Positions 41,670 through 51,415 of a stretch of DNA of 64,000 nucleotides are shown piece by piece. This DNA is from Philonthus cognatus (lineage: Eukaryota > Arthropoda > Insecta > Coleoptera > Staphylinidae): positions 49,676,001-49,740,000 of the forward strand of contig OW052247.1 of NCBI GenBank assembly GCA_932526585.2. The letters run 5' to 3'. Made by a program: the position numbers and the translations under genes. Each line of letters starts with the position of its first letter. Within the stretch, counting starts at the first letter, position 1. The notes below the pieces were generated by a model, which did no database searches, had not been told where the DNA came from, and saw nothing but the letters and a program-made list of their open reading frames with translations.

Positions 41670-42345
41670 GAAGACACTTGTTTAGTTTTATGAAAATTTT
41701 GACGAATGTTCAAGATTTTAGTTGAGGATCAAAGTTTTTACGATTTTTGTGAATTTCCAAATCGTTAGTTAATTTTTTCAGTTTACGTAAATTTCCTAAT
41801 TTTAATATTTAAAATTCTGATGATTTTATTGAATTTCCTAAATAATTTATTTATTTATTTAACTGAAGTCCACTTAAAATCAATATATTTATGTCTTAAG
41901 GGTAAAATATCCTAGTAATATTTTTCGTTAATTTGAAAAATTCAGATACTTTTCATGAATTTTCACAATTTTGTTCAATTTTCAAACTATTGGCAATTTT
42001 TATAGATTTTCTTAAAATTCCTTAACTTAAAAATTGTCCAAGTTTTGCATAAAGTTCCAAGCATTCCGTAAATTTTAAAAATGTTGACGGTTATCCTGAA
42101 ATTCTTAAATTTTTGTTAATTTTTAAAAATGTTACACTTTTTATCAATTTTTTTCGATCATTTAAATCTTAGTAATTTTCGTAAATTTCTTAGATGCTCG
42201 TTAAATTTAAATATTTTGATAATATACTGATACTATTTACCGTTAATTTAAAAAATGTAGATCCTATGCAACCCTAACGTTTATCCTGAATAACATATAT
42301 ATTCAAAATTTTACACTTTTCATGACTTTTCGTTTTAGATTTAAA
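41670..42345 (+). repeat. Degenerate about 50-bp AT-rich tandem array
   Basis: Same loose unit as 37240-37870 (gttaattttt.aaa.tgtt.ac, cgtaaatttc.tagat.). Interrupted at 41846-41930 by an attta-rich stretch. Confidence 0.45.
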
Positions 42346-42352
42346 AATTATT

Positions 42353-42553
42353 GGGGACTATGGAAAATTACGAAACATCGTCACGATTTTAAAAATCAAC
42401 TGAAATTGGCTAAATTTAGTAAGTTACAAGAACTACTAAGATTTAAAAAATTAACGATTAATTCTTAGTAGTTCTCGTAACTTTCCTAAATTTGGACAAT
42501 TTCAGTTAATTTTCAAAATCGTGACGATGTTTCGTAATTTTCCATAGTCTCCA
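42353..42553. repeat. Foldback, about 90-bp arms
   Basis: ggggactatggaaaattacg ... agaactactaagatttaa mirrors ttcttagtagttctcgtaac ... cgtaattttccatagtctcc. It lies at the end of the AT-rich array and uses array-like sequence in its arms. Confidence 0.85.
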
Positions 42554-43154
42554 ATACATTCTTTTCATTATTATAACGCCATTTAAAAGAATTCTAACTA
42601 TTTCTTTAGTTTTAAGTTCAGTCTAGTATACAGGGTATCTACGCTAAATCGTTCGTTAAAAGTTTATGCGGTTGCCGTTGCACTAAAAATTTGAAAAAAA
42701 TCCTCGTCATACGGTTGAATCAGGAAGTAGTACCAAGATTGTTATTTTAAATGGAACACCCTATATATTATTAATTTTTTGGATTCCTCGTTTAAATTGC
42801 AACATATTTTATTCGAACATTTGTATACTTATCTCTTACAGTTTTCAAGCAAAAAAAATATTTCTAAAATTTTGAACTATAAAAGGCATCTTGAAATCTA
42901 TCTGTAACTTCTCTTAAGTCTAAGATAAAAATATGATTTAAATCTCTTCTTGTACCTAGCGGATGCCTTTATGAGTGTATTAATTTGAAACTGTCAATTT
43001 TGACAATAAGTGTTCTTAAAATGTCAATATCGAAGTGCCCTCTCCAATATCTCGTAATTAAATTTTTTTAAATGGAATGACCCATTTTTTATCACGTGGT
43101 ACGATTGGGGGGAAGATTTCCTACAAAAAAGTATTAACAACTATACTCCTAAAG

Positions 43155-43320
43155 CACCATATAACAAGAATTTTTTTCAAATTTTTAGTGCAACGGCAAC
43201 CCCATAAACTTTTAACGAACGGTTTAGCGTAGACACCCTGTATATATGTTTTTTTTGTATATTGTATTTTTTTATGTAAATAGCAAGCCGTTGATATAAA
43301 TAAATAAATAACTATTCGTT
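43155..43320. repeat. Duplicated mariner end plus LINE-type tail
   Basis: ataacaagaatttttttcaa through aaataaataaataactattc is repeated almost exactly at 44332-44490. The first part is the mariner right end; the second (gtaaatagcaagccgttgat + ataaataaataaataa) looks like a LINE 3' tail. A duplication must have copied both together. Confidence 0.8.
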
Positions 43321-43464
43321 TTACGTCGCATTTATGCAGGGAATTATGCGCGCATAAGTCGCAACTGAATTTTAGTAGGCAAGTAGTAATGCTTTTGTCG
43401 CTTATGTAATGAGAAATGTCAAATAATAAAACGATTAGTACAAAGTTATACAGAAATCAACAAA

Positions 43465-43630
43465 ATGAATAAATACACCCATCAACAAATTATCAATTTA
43501 TTCTTTATACATGGCAACTGCGATAGAATTGGTACTCGAACATGTAGAATATTTAATGAAACTTATCCACATTTGCCGCCGATGAATAGAACAACATTTA
43601 AAAGATTGGATCAAATTTTGTTCAATTGGC
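43465..43630 (+). pseudogene. Mariner-like transposase N-terminal (HTH) fragment
   Basis: From a real ATG: MNKYTHQQIINLFFIHGNCD then TRTCRIFNETYPHLPPMNRT and TFKRLDQ. It parallels the start of the transposase at 9194 (DMIFVLGETDRNCLLAARIY ... YPDRRHPEEKSFRNLLNRF), the DNA-binding region that recognises inverted repeats. After about residue 53 the frame runs into the reverse complement of its own start, so the catalytic domain is entirely absent. If translated it would be a DNA-binding stub. Confidence 0.65.
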
Positions 43631-44489
43631 AGTTGCCATGTATAAAGAATAAATTGATAATTTGTTGATTTGTGTAATTAATCATTTTGTTGATTTCTGT
43701 AAAACATTGTACTAATTCTTTTTATTATTTGACATTTCGCAATACAATCGCGACAAAATTCAATTGCCACTTATGCGCGCATTATTCCCTGCATAAATGT
43801 TACGAAAAACGAATTTTCGAAATAATTCGAAAACTACTTGCTTTAGGAGTATAGTTCTATAATACTATTTTGTAGGAAATGTTCCCCCTAATCGTACCAC
43901 GTGATAAAAATTGGGTCATTCCATTTAAAAAAATGAATTACTAGATGTTGAAGAGGGCACTTAGATATTGAAATTTTAAGAACATTTAATGCGAACATTG
44001 ACAGTTTCCAATTAATTCACTCATAGAGGCATCCTCTAGGTACAAGAAGAGATATAAATCATATTTTTATCTTATTCTTAAGAAAAGTTACAGACAGATT
44101 TCAAGATTCCTTTTAGAGGTCAGAATTTTAGAAATATTTTTTTTCTTGAAAACTATAAGAGATAAGTATACATATGTCCGAATAAAATATGTTGCAATTT
44201 AAACGAGGAATCCAAAAACTTACTAATATATAGGGTGTTCTATTTAAAATAACAAACTTGGTGTCACTTCCGGTGGAACCGGAAGTGATATAACGTTGAA
44301 AATATTTCACATGAGGAGAACTGATTTAACCATATAACAAGAATTTTTTTCAAATTTTTAGTGCAACGGCAACCCCATAAACTTTTAACGAACGGTTTAG
44401 CGTAGACACCCTGTATATATGTTTATTTTTGTATATTGTATTTTTTATGTAAATGGCAAGCCGTTGATATAAATAAATAAATAACTATT

Positions 44490-44870
44490 CTAGTGAATTT
44501 TCTAGATTTTTGTACGTTCGCAGTATTCGTGAAATTCAATTTTTAAAAATTAGGCGTCTTTTGCGATTTGTTTTTAAGGTTTTCATTAAATTTTATCAAA
44601 ATATTGATGGTTTTTGGAAATTTGAAAGACTTCTGTAAATTTTCAAATTTTTGGCGGTTTTCGTTAGATTTAACTTTACTTTTACTTTTAAAATCCTGAT
44701 GATTTGGGTTTATTTATTTTGTTCGTGAATATCCAAGGTTTCCGTTGATTTTCAAAATGTTTAAAACTTTTTGTGAATTCTCAAGATATTTTATCAAATT
44801 TTATAAAAATTAATGATTTCAGTTTTTAATGAAAAAAAGTCATAATTTATTTTTAATTTTTAACAAATAT
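44490..44870 (+). repeat. Degenerate about 50-bp AT-rich tandem array
   Basis: Third array of the gt.aattttcaaaattttg type, following the copied LINE tail. Confidence 0.4.
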
Positions 44871-44883
44871 ATAAACTTAGAAA

Positions 44884-45078
44884 AAATATATCAATTAATA
44901 ACAAAATAAGTTAATGATCAATAAAAATATGCGATTTTAAGAAAATTAAAAAATTATGAATTATAGAAAAGAAATGAATTTTCTATAATTCATCATTTTT
45001 TACTTTTCTTAAAATCGCATATTTTTATTGATCATTAACTTATTTTGTTATTAATTGATATATTTTTTCTGAGTTTTT
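44884..45078. repeat. Foldback, about 90-bp arms
   Basis: aaaaaatatatcaattaata ... tatgcgattttaagaaaa mirrors ttttcttaaaatcgcatatt ... attaattgatatattttttc; an inner palindrome gaattatagaaaa / ttttctataattc forms the centre. Confidence 0.85.
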
Positions 45079-45179
45079 ATATTATTGATAAATTTGAGGA
45101 AATTTGTAAAAACGTTTTAATAATTTTCGTCAAAAAAAAATTCCCTGTAGTTAAATCGATCAAGAAATTATCAGAAACC

Positions 45180-45480
45180 AATCCTGTGATAAATTCGGCG
45201 GAATTCTCGGGATGTTGTAAAGGACAGACTTTTTTCCCCCTCTGCACGTTTATCCCGGTTTGAGTTTTCAACGACGCAGGGAATGAAATAAATTTTACGG
45301 CCGTTAAACGACAAAATAAATTGTTCAGAACTTAACGATTCAAAAACAAAGGGCGACCCGAATGGCAAACACACACACGCACACACATCTACGTCGGATG
45401 ACCAAATTAATTTCAATAAGTTTTACGAGCTTTGCCCGGGGGGCACTCTCCCTTGCAATAAAATAAAAAAACGGCCTAAC
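45180..45480. other. Less AT-rich single-copy island with (CA)n
   Basis: CpG-containing segment; (CA)n at 45369-45387. Overlapping open frames on both strands without recognisable domains. Host non-coding sequence suspected. Confidence 0.3.
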
Positions 45481-45818
45481 TGGAGGGTTTTCGAAATCGA
45501 TTTGAAAACTGTTCGGTTTATAGGTTTTGTTTAAGGTTGAGAGGACCGAACTGTTGCTAAATACAGGTATTTACTTATAGAAACATCAATAGCAAGTGAA
45601 TTATTTTGTGCACATTAAACTCAGAAAAAGAAGAGTTTTTGTGAATTATTGATTTTTCGAGTGTCGTTCCTATTGGTGTGCGTATGTGTGTTCTTTTTTT
45701 TATCAAGATCTTGATTTCTATCTATTTCAGCACTGTTGGATAACTCATACACGCGTTTCTGACTTTCTGGAACTCATGAGTGAGGTTCGAATTCATGACA
45801 ATGAAAACACTTTTTGTT

Positions 45819-45838
45819 CCTTAGGTTAGGTTAGGTTT
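45819..45838 (+). repeat. Short interstitial TTAGG run
   Basis: ccttaggttaggttaggttt: three TTAGG units, the insect telomere repeat. Too short to be a telomere scar by itself; GGTTAGGTT strings are common in insect mobile elements. Confidence 0.5.
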
Positions 45839-46059
45839 CAATGGCAGGAGTTAGACCGCTCACTTAAGCTCAAAGAGCCCCTTGTGATACCATAAGGGTG
45901 AAAAGGAGTCAGATCTCCCCTCCCTCCCCGCCTATGCAAACCAATCCGAGCACCTAATGAACCCGATTAGATTTCTCACATCTAGAGGGAAAAGACAATA
46001 ACATAATTTTGACAAACTCAGTAAATTTAGGTAAAATGCTAGTTAATAATAAAATTAAA

Positions 46060-46520
46060 ACAAACAATAGCCATAATAAGAAAAGTGGAGTGTAACTAAA
46101 ATGTGATGACTGTAATGCAATATTCATAGGACAAACGGGCAGGTCCTTCGAAACCCGATTAAAAGAACATAGGAAGGATATTTTAAATAATAAACAGACC
46201 ACGGGTTTCGCGAAACATTGCATCGCATCTAATCACTTTTTAGTTCATACGATTGTAAAATGTTGCATACGGGTAACAAGGGATTAGTTTTAAATTATCA
46301 GGAAGGACTGGAAATAGGTAAAGCCATAAAGGCGGGCAAAAACGTGGTCAACGACAACGAGGAGCTTTGGAATTCCCCGATAATTAAAACGCTTATTACC
46401 TGAAACGCCGACTTCTAGTATATAAAACCAATTTTTTTCTTTTGCACATCATTCTTGAAAATAGTATTATGCCGGAACTAGTTGAAATAAAATATTTTTA
46501 GTAAAACAAACCAAGTGAAT
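46060..46520 (+). pseudogene. PLE GIY-YIG endonuclease relic and 3' end
   Basis: Plus strand: CDDCNAIFIGQTGRSFETRL then KEHRKDILNNKQTTGFAKHC, the YIG box (here FIG) and catalytic Arg context of the PLE nuclease, parallel to 5414-5818. Downstream, after a frameshift, come LEIGKAIKAGKNVVNDNEEL and a stop at about 46402. The 3' region includes a degraded hammerhead-like motif (46452-46485) and the typical aaaacaaaccaagtg end (46503-46517). The GIY half and the entire RT are missing or unreadable. Confidence 0.8.
46452..46487 (+). ncRNA. Degenerate hammerhead-like motif
   Basis: TTC / TTGAAAAT / ...gcc / GGAAC / TA / GTT / GAA. The layout of the family is recognisable but stem II no longer pairs and GAAAC has become GGAAC, so it is certainly inactive. 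Confidence 0.4.
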
Positions 46521-46538
46521 TCAATTAAACACCTATAT

Positions 46539-46980
46539 CTAGAGGTCCGTTAGTCCATTCGGGTAGTGCATACCAAGGTACTTGATCCTTTTCCCTTTAA
46601 GAGCAGGGCATTGTCCCAGATAGTGGAGTACCGTCTCTTCCTCCTCCACATCCAGGCATCCTCTGCAAAAGTCGGTGTGCTCAAGACCCATCTTTTGTGC
46701 ATGTCTGCCTAGAAGGCAGCGGCCCGTGAGGATGCCTACCGCCTTCTTTATGTCGATTCTGCTAAGTTCAAATAATCTGTTGCTGTTTTTAGTATCCCAT
46801 ATAGGCCATAGCTGCCTTGTTATTAGACACGTATCTTCTTCTCTCCACCAATGGTTGACCGATGCTATCATTTAGTCCCTAAGTAGTCTCTTGCAGTCCA
46901 CAAGAGGAATGTGGGTGAAGAGTTCAGTTCATTCTTGCCTCCTTTCTTGCAAGGTCGTCGGCAATTGAATTGTTCCTTAC
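46539..46980 (-). pseudogene. LINE RNase H / zinc-knuckle C-terminal fragment
   Basis: Minus strand: an RNase H remnant NNSIADDLARKEA near 46970-46935, then after a frame change RIDIKKAVGILTGRCLLGRH and AQKMGLEHTDFCRGC followed by EEETVLHYLGQCPAL. FCRGC...H..GQC is the CCHC knuckle closing R1/I-type polyproteins (GHC-L--H----G-----C--C---EET--H-L--C). Stops and frameshifts throughout; 5' and 3' ends undefined. Related to, but not the same copy as, the fragment at 28.1 kb. Confidence 0.75.
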
Positions 46981-47269
46981 TTACTTTTATTTTTATTCAT
47001 TAGATGTACATTTCGAGTGCTAAGCACTTATTATCAGTGCTAAGCATTCATTATCAATAACTAATACCGAACTCATGAGTTGCAGAAAGTCCGAAACGCG
47101 TCTGTGGGTTTTCCAACAGTGCTGAAATAGATAGAAATCAAGATCTTGATAAAAAAAAAACACACATACGCACCCCAACAAGAACGATACTTGAACAATC
47201 AATAATTCACAAAAGCTCCTTTTTTTCTCCTTCTGCAACAGAATAAATTAACTGGCAATTTATTATTTA

Positions 47270-47560
47270 CTCCCCGCTCTCGGAAAATAATGGCGCCGAC
47301 GAGTGTGTTTAATTTAACGCAATCCCTTTCGCCTACAAGAAGATTATCTTCTATATCTTCCGGCTATCTTTTTTTTTTCGACTTCTTATACGTGTTGACA
47401 AATAGGTAGCAAGTACTTAGCAGAAAATCTGAGCTTTAATCTTTCTCTCTTTCCCGTCCGCCTTGAAAAACTTCAGGAGAGCTTCATGAATAAAGGATTT
47501 CGCGTTAATCCTTTTATTCCGGAATTTATCCCAGACAGGTGTCTACGGGAATTATCGTTG
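47270..47560. other. Less AT-rich single-copy island
   Basis: Unique composition, no repeats or protein similarity seen. Confidence 0.25.
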
Positions 47561-47746
47561 GCGTTTATTTTTATTTTTTTGGGGGGCGCTCTTCGCTTTA
47601 TTAAATATTTTATTAAAATCAATTTGGAATTAATCGTAGTGAAATTTTTATTTAACTATAATTATTTATATTTTTAAACGAGTAGCAAGCCTTGTATATA
47701 AGGTTTAATTTAAAGTTTTAAACGAGTGATTCCACTCCCAGATTAA

Positions 47747-47867
47747 GCATGAAGTAAAATTTCGAGTTTAGAAAAGCCTTAAAATTTGGTTTGGTCGCGT
47801 AGCGCGTAGCGCTACGCGACCAAACCAAATTTTCAGGCTTTTCTAAACTCGAAATTTTACTTCATGC
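47747..47867 (-). repeat. GH hairpin, class A
   Basis: Inner stem ggtttggtcgcgtagcgc / gcgctacgcgaccaaacc is a clean palindrome including the tip (loop gta). Flanks cactcccagattaagcatg and gcgccacgcgtatac. Confidence 0.92.
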
Positions 47868-48009
47868 GCCACGCGTATACAACACTGAATTATTGTGAAA
47901 TTGAAAATATACCGTTAAATCAGTATTAAAAATAAACTGCTGACGCAAGATTTAAAATGTACGTGCTAAACAAATATATTTGAATTTCACAATATTTCAG
48001 TGTTTTATA

Positions 48010-48046
48010 CGGGTGGCGCATGAAGTAACATTTCGAGTTTAGAACG
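48010..48046 (+). repeat. GH hairpin, left fragment
   Basis: acgggtggcgcatgaagtaa + catttcgagtttagaa, then joins the dispersed block also present at 26080-26240. Confidence 0.75.
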
Positions 48047-48292
48047 TCACATTTTGACTATGTCTTCGTAAAACTAAATCTGCAAAGACCCAGCCACAAA
48101 TAATTTTAATTAATGTGCACAATCGTTTTAAATGTGAGTTTAAGTGGTTTAATTCCAATTTCCACATCTACTAAATAGTTCAGGTATTTACAGAAATAAA
48201 TAATACATTTATGTTACGCTTTTCTATGCATACGCTTTTTTGAATGAGTTTAATTTGAAGCTTAAAACGAGTGTTTTCCACTCCCAGACTAA

Positions 48293-48413
48293 GCATGAAG
48301 TAAAATTTCGAGTTTAGAAAAGCCTGAAAATTTGGTTTGGTCGCGTAGCGCGGAGCGCGGAGCGGCCAAACCAAATTTTCAGGCTTTTCTAAACTCGAAA
48401 TTTTACTTCATGC
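48293..48413 (-). repeat. GH hairpin, class A
   Basis: First of three successive hairpins. Tip gtagcgcggagcgcggagc. Preceded by the outer sequence gcatacgcttttttgaatga that also occurs before other pairs. Confidence 0.92.
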
Positions 48414-48495
48414 GCCACGCGTACAAGACACTGATTTCAAGTGAATTTTACTTGTTCACAATATTTCAGTGCTTTCAGTGTTAAATACGCGTGGC

Positions 48496-48616
48496 GCATG
48501 AAGTAAAATTTCGAGTTTAGAAAAGCCTGAAAATTTGGTTTGGTCGCTCCGCGCTTCGCGCTACGCGACCAAACCAAATTTTCAGGCTTTTCTAAACTCG
48601 AAATTTTACTTCATGC
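48496..48616 (+). repeat. GH hairpin, class A
   Basis: Pairs with 48293-48413 after 82 bp. Flank ttagtctgggagtggaaaac. Confidence 0.92.
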
Positions 48617-48776
48617 TTAGTCTGGGAGTGGAAAACACTCGTTTAAAACTTTAAATAGATCATATTTAAAAAACGCGTATGCATAAGTATAAAAATCCCT
48701 GGTTGTCTGATTTGAAAGACTCTAGGTCTTCGACTTCTAGGAAATAAATAATTTAATTTTTTCAGTCCCAGGTTAA

Positions 48777-48897
48777 GCATGAAGTAAAATTTCGAGTTTA
48801 GAAAAGCCTGAAAATTTGGATTTGCCGTCACTCGCTTCGCTCGTGCCGGCAAATCCAAATTTTCAGGCTTTTCTAAACTCGAAATTTTACTTCATGC
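48777..48897. repeat. GH hairpin, class F, symmetric flanks
   Basis: Inner stem ggatttgccg / cggcaaatcc, tip tcactcgcttcgctcgt. Both sides carry the cctggg flank (cccaggttaagcatg and catgcttaacctggg), so the palindrome extends into what is normally the asymmetric part: evidence for inverted duplication or conversion of a flank. Confidence 0.88.
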
Positions 48898-48987
48898 TTA
48901 ACCTGGGAGTGGAAACACTCGTTTCAAACATTAAGTTAAACCTTATGGACAAGGCTTGCCTCTCGTTTGAGAATATAAAATAAATAA

Positions 48988-49055
48988 CAAATGTTTAGGC
49001 TTTTCTTAACTAGAAATTTACTTCATGCTTAATGAAGGATTGGAAACACTCGTTA
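48988..49055 (+). repeat. GH hairpin, right half
   Basis: ttaggcttttcttaactaga + aatttacttcatgcttaatg with decayed flank gaaggattggaaacactcg. Confidence 0.65.
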
Positions 49056-49137
49056 GAAGCTTCAAATTGAACTCATTTAAAAAAACAACGAATGCCTCAA
49101 AATGCATACGCATTAGGGTATGTAAAGAAAAATTAAA

Positions 49138-49196
49138 AGAAAAATTCAATGTATGTTTTCGTGTTGCAGATGAAAACATACATTGAATTTTTCTTT
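49138..49196. repeat. Short perfect hairpin
   Basis: aaaattcaatgtatgttttc, loop gtgttgcagat, gaaaacatacattgaatttt. Sits where the outer aaaagaaaaattcc end of a GH element is expected, so it may be a folded-back terminus. Confidence 0.75.
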
Positions 49197-49432
49197 TAAC
49201 CAAATAACAAATATCACAAATAACTAATATCACGATCCGCCACTGCTTCAAACCATGGCCAACGGGTGGCAAAGAGGGGCACTGGACAATTAGAAAACAT
49301 TTTTTTTTTCTTTATATAAAAAACAAAGGAAAAGTATGATTTAGAAAGGAAAACACTTGGTTAAATTTCACTAATAATTTGATTTTTTATTCCAACTAGA
49401 ATTACTTTGAGTAATTCTAAAAAAAATCGTAC

Positions 49433-49467
49433 TCCTTGAGAATGACTTAAAGTCGAAACTAGTTGGA
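49433..49467 (+). ncRNA. Hammerhead-like motif
   Basis: Stem I TCC/GGA, TTGAGAAT, stem II GAC-ttaaa-GTC, GAAAC, TA, GTT. Same stem II as the PLE copy at 5.3 kb with a different loop; site triplet GTT rather than GTC. Confidence 0.55.
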
Positions 49468-49557
49468 ATAAAAAACCAAAATATTAGTGAAATTTAACCA
49501 AGTGTTTTCCTTTTTAAATCATAGTTAAATATAAAATTTGAAATAAATTCTCTGTAC

Positions 49558-49596
49558 ATTCCTTGATAATGGCTAGAAGCCGAAACTAGTCGGAAT
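49558..49596 (+). ncRNA. Hammerhead-like motif
   Basis: Stem I ATTCC/GGAAT (five pairs), TTGATAAT, stem II GGC-tagaa-GCC, GAAAC, TA, GTC. Compared with the copy at 5.3 kb both stems changed on both strands (CTCC/GGAG to ATTCC/GGAAT; GAC/GTC to GGC/GCC). Stem III ACTAGT is palindromic. Confidence 0.65.
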
Positions 49597-49959
49597 AATA
49601 AGTAAAACGTTAGTGAAACAAACCAAGTGTTTTTATTTCAAATTTTATTTTAATCATGTTTCACCAAGTGATTAATGAGAACATTGTGAAAGATATAGTT
49701 AAATATGTTTCACCACGTGAAAGATGAGAAACTTGTTCAAGATAAAAGGAAAAGTATTGTTTTCGTCATTTTTTTGTATTACTGCTAGAAATGGTGGAGT
49801 ATTTTATTTTAAATGTATACAAACTTATTTTTTACTTTTATAGTTTTATGAGTGAACATAATAAGAAAATAACAGGAGTATTACGTATTCTTTGCATAAG
49901 AATGGAAATACATTTCCATTGAAATAATTTACGAGCGCATTGACATCGATCAATTCATT

Positions 49960-50420
49960 CAGTTAAGTATGACGAATGTAGAGGCGGACTTAATCGCCAA
50001 TTAAAGTCGGAAAGTTATTAGGGTGAGATGTGGGCTTTTAAAGCGTACGATTCGATGCGTTTGGATTTCGCATAATAGCCAATTACAATCGGTGATGATG
50101 ATGATCATCATCATCGCGATGATGATGAATATGCATTGGCCCGTGTCCGTGGATTATTTTGAAATGCAAATGAGTTTCTGCTTTTAGCTGTTGGTTGTTA
50201 GTGTGTCTGTATATGTGTGTGTGTGTGTGTTGAATTGTTTCATCGCCTGGGGCCGTAGCGGATCCGCTGACGAGAGCTGTCACTCGTGGCCGAGAGGATC
50301 TCTTGCTCGTTTTGCTTAGCTTTTTTGCGTTTAGAGTTGAACTAGTCTCGTTGCCAGAGGTTAGAGCAGGTCAGCAATCTACATTCGACCTATTACCTAC
50401 AGAGAAATTCGCTTTACACA
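49960..50420. other. Less AT-rich single-copy island with GATGATG palindrome and (GT)n
   Basis: cttaatcgccaattaaagtc holds homeodomain-type sites; 50093-50130 is a GAT/ATC repeat that is also palindromic (gatgatgatcatcatc); (GT)n at 50214-50231. No protein recognised. Candidate regulatory element. Confidence 0.35.
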
Positions 50421-50654
50421 AACTACTAATAAGTAAATTACAACTAATATTACTATTATTGCTTAGATATGAAATAAACATCTATCGTACCATTTCTGAA
50501 TAAAAATTCAAACGTTGCACAGTTGTCAAAACACTAAAATAAGCTGGCCGAAAGTAGAAATAACGCATGTTGATTTTTTACAGCTATTCTTTATTTCAAA
50601 AGTAGAACGACCACAACAAACTTTCCGGTTACACAGAACTATAAGCAAATATTT

Positions 50655-50840
50655 TGATCACAATGAAAAAAACTGTTTTTATTCCTTACTTCACTTTTAT
50701 TTTTATGTGTTAGATGTACATTGCGAGTGCTAAGCACTCATTATCAATAACTAATCTAAGCTTAGCACTCGAAATGTACATCTAACACATAAAAATAAAA
50801 GTGAAGTAAGGAATAAAAACAGTTTTTTTCATTGTGATTA
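50655..50840. repeat. Foldback, about 80-bp arms
   Basis: tgatcacaatgaaaaaaact ... agatgtacattgcgagtgct mirrors agcactcgaaatgtacatct ... gtttttttcattgtgatta. The gtgctaagcactcattatca centre recurs at 47015-47060 next to the LINE relic. Confidence 0.88.
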
Positions 50841-51088
50841 AATACTCCACATAACTCAAATCAAACAATTAGAAATATTTTGATGATTAGACTTTTGGTC
50901 GATAGCCCTTACTTGGAAACTTCATACATTGACAATACGTATATGTATACAGAGAGTTTTATGTAACACCGAACATTTTCATAACGAGATTTTTTTAAGT
51001 ATACATAAGCATACGCTGTGCATGCTCCGACGCTCGGTTTATTAAAAGATTTGAAACTTTAAACGAGTGTTTTTCACTCCCAGGCTAA

Positions 51089-51209
51089 GCATGAAGTAAA
51101 ATTTCGAGTTTAGAAAAGCCTGAAAATTTGGTTAGGTCGCGCAGCGCGAAGCGCGGAGCGGCCAAACCAAATTTTCAGGCTTTTCTAAACTCGAAATTTT
51201 ACTTCATGC
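51089..51209 (-). repeat. GH hairpin, class A
   Basis: Inner stem ggttaggtcgc / gcggccaaacc with two mismatches; tip gcagcgcgaagcgcggagc. Followed by gccgccggtacaagacactg. Confidence 0.9.
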
Positions 51210-51295
51210 GCCGCCGGTACAAGACACTGATGCAATGTAAAGTTTAGCGGTGTGTTTTAAACTTTGTAGTGTGTCAGTGTTTTTTACCGGTGGCG

Positions 51296-51415
51296 CATGA
51301 AGTAAAATTTCGAGTTTAGAAAAGCCTGAAAATTTGGTTTGGCCGCTCCGCGCTTCGCGCTATGCGTCCAAACCAAATTTTCAGGCTTTTCTAAACTCGA
51401 AATTTTACTTCATAC
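51296..51415 (+). repeat. GH hairpin, class A
   Basis: Partner after 86 bp; the facing flank ttaccggtggc matches the mutated gccgccggtac of the partner, so the two inner flanks changed together. Confidence 0.9.

Larger units (their letters stand above)
42632..44417. mobile_element. Giant foldback mariner derivative
   Basis: The left end tacagggtatctacgctaaa mirrors tttagcgtagacaccctgta at the right. Arms of about 500 bp remain complementary (aagtttatgcggttgccgtt vs aacggcaaccccataaactt; tcacgtggtacgattggggg vs ccccctaatcgtaccacgtg). A second right-end block sits inside at 43155-43320, and a further inner inverted pair, 43317-43465 and 43630-43822, surrounds a transposase N-terminus. The element is thus close to one palindrome nearly 1.8 kb long. 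Confidence 0.75.
45620..47240. mobile_element. Composite bounded by about 160-bp inverted arms
   Basis: Left arm 45625-45785 (gagtttttgtgaattattga, tgtgcgtatgtgtgttcttt, tatcaagatcttgatttcta, tctatttcagcactgttgga) mirrors 47075-47235. Between them lie a TTAGG run, a PLE nuclease relic, a LINE RNase H relic and a copy of the ctaagcactcatta repeat. Identity and class of the arms unknown. Confidence 0.65.
49345..49650 (+). mobile_element. PLE terminal sequences
   Basis: Two successive blocks: each has a hammerhead-like motif followed by a gtgaaa..aaccaagtg.tt end (49483-49510 and 49612-49630). The left block is also partly mirrored (aacacttggttaaatttcac at 49349), giving a foldback. No RT or nuclease is left. 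Confidence 0.65.

Noticed and set aside
45819..45838. Telomere fusion scar
   Set aside because: Only three TTAGG units without flanking degenerate telomere repeats; such strings are common in insect mobile elements.
46675..46875. Plus-strand frame opposite the RNase H relic
   Set aside because: Shadow of the minus-strand LINE fragment; the plus product resembles nothing.
47080..47125. Hammerhead candidate ctcatgagttgcagaaagtc + cgaaacgcgtc (mirror at 45.75 kb)
   Set aside because: GAAACGCGTC fits, but the core has CTCATGA instead of CTGATGA, stem II does not pair and no stem I was found. At most a very old relic.
50264..50290. ctgacgagagctgtcactcg, hammerhead-like start
   Set aside because: CTGACGA and a GAG/CTC stem are present, but GTGG follows where GAAAC is needed.
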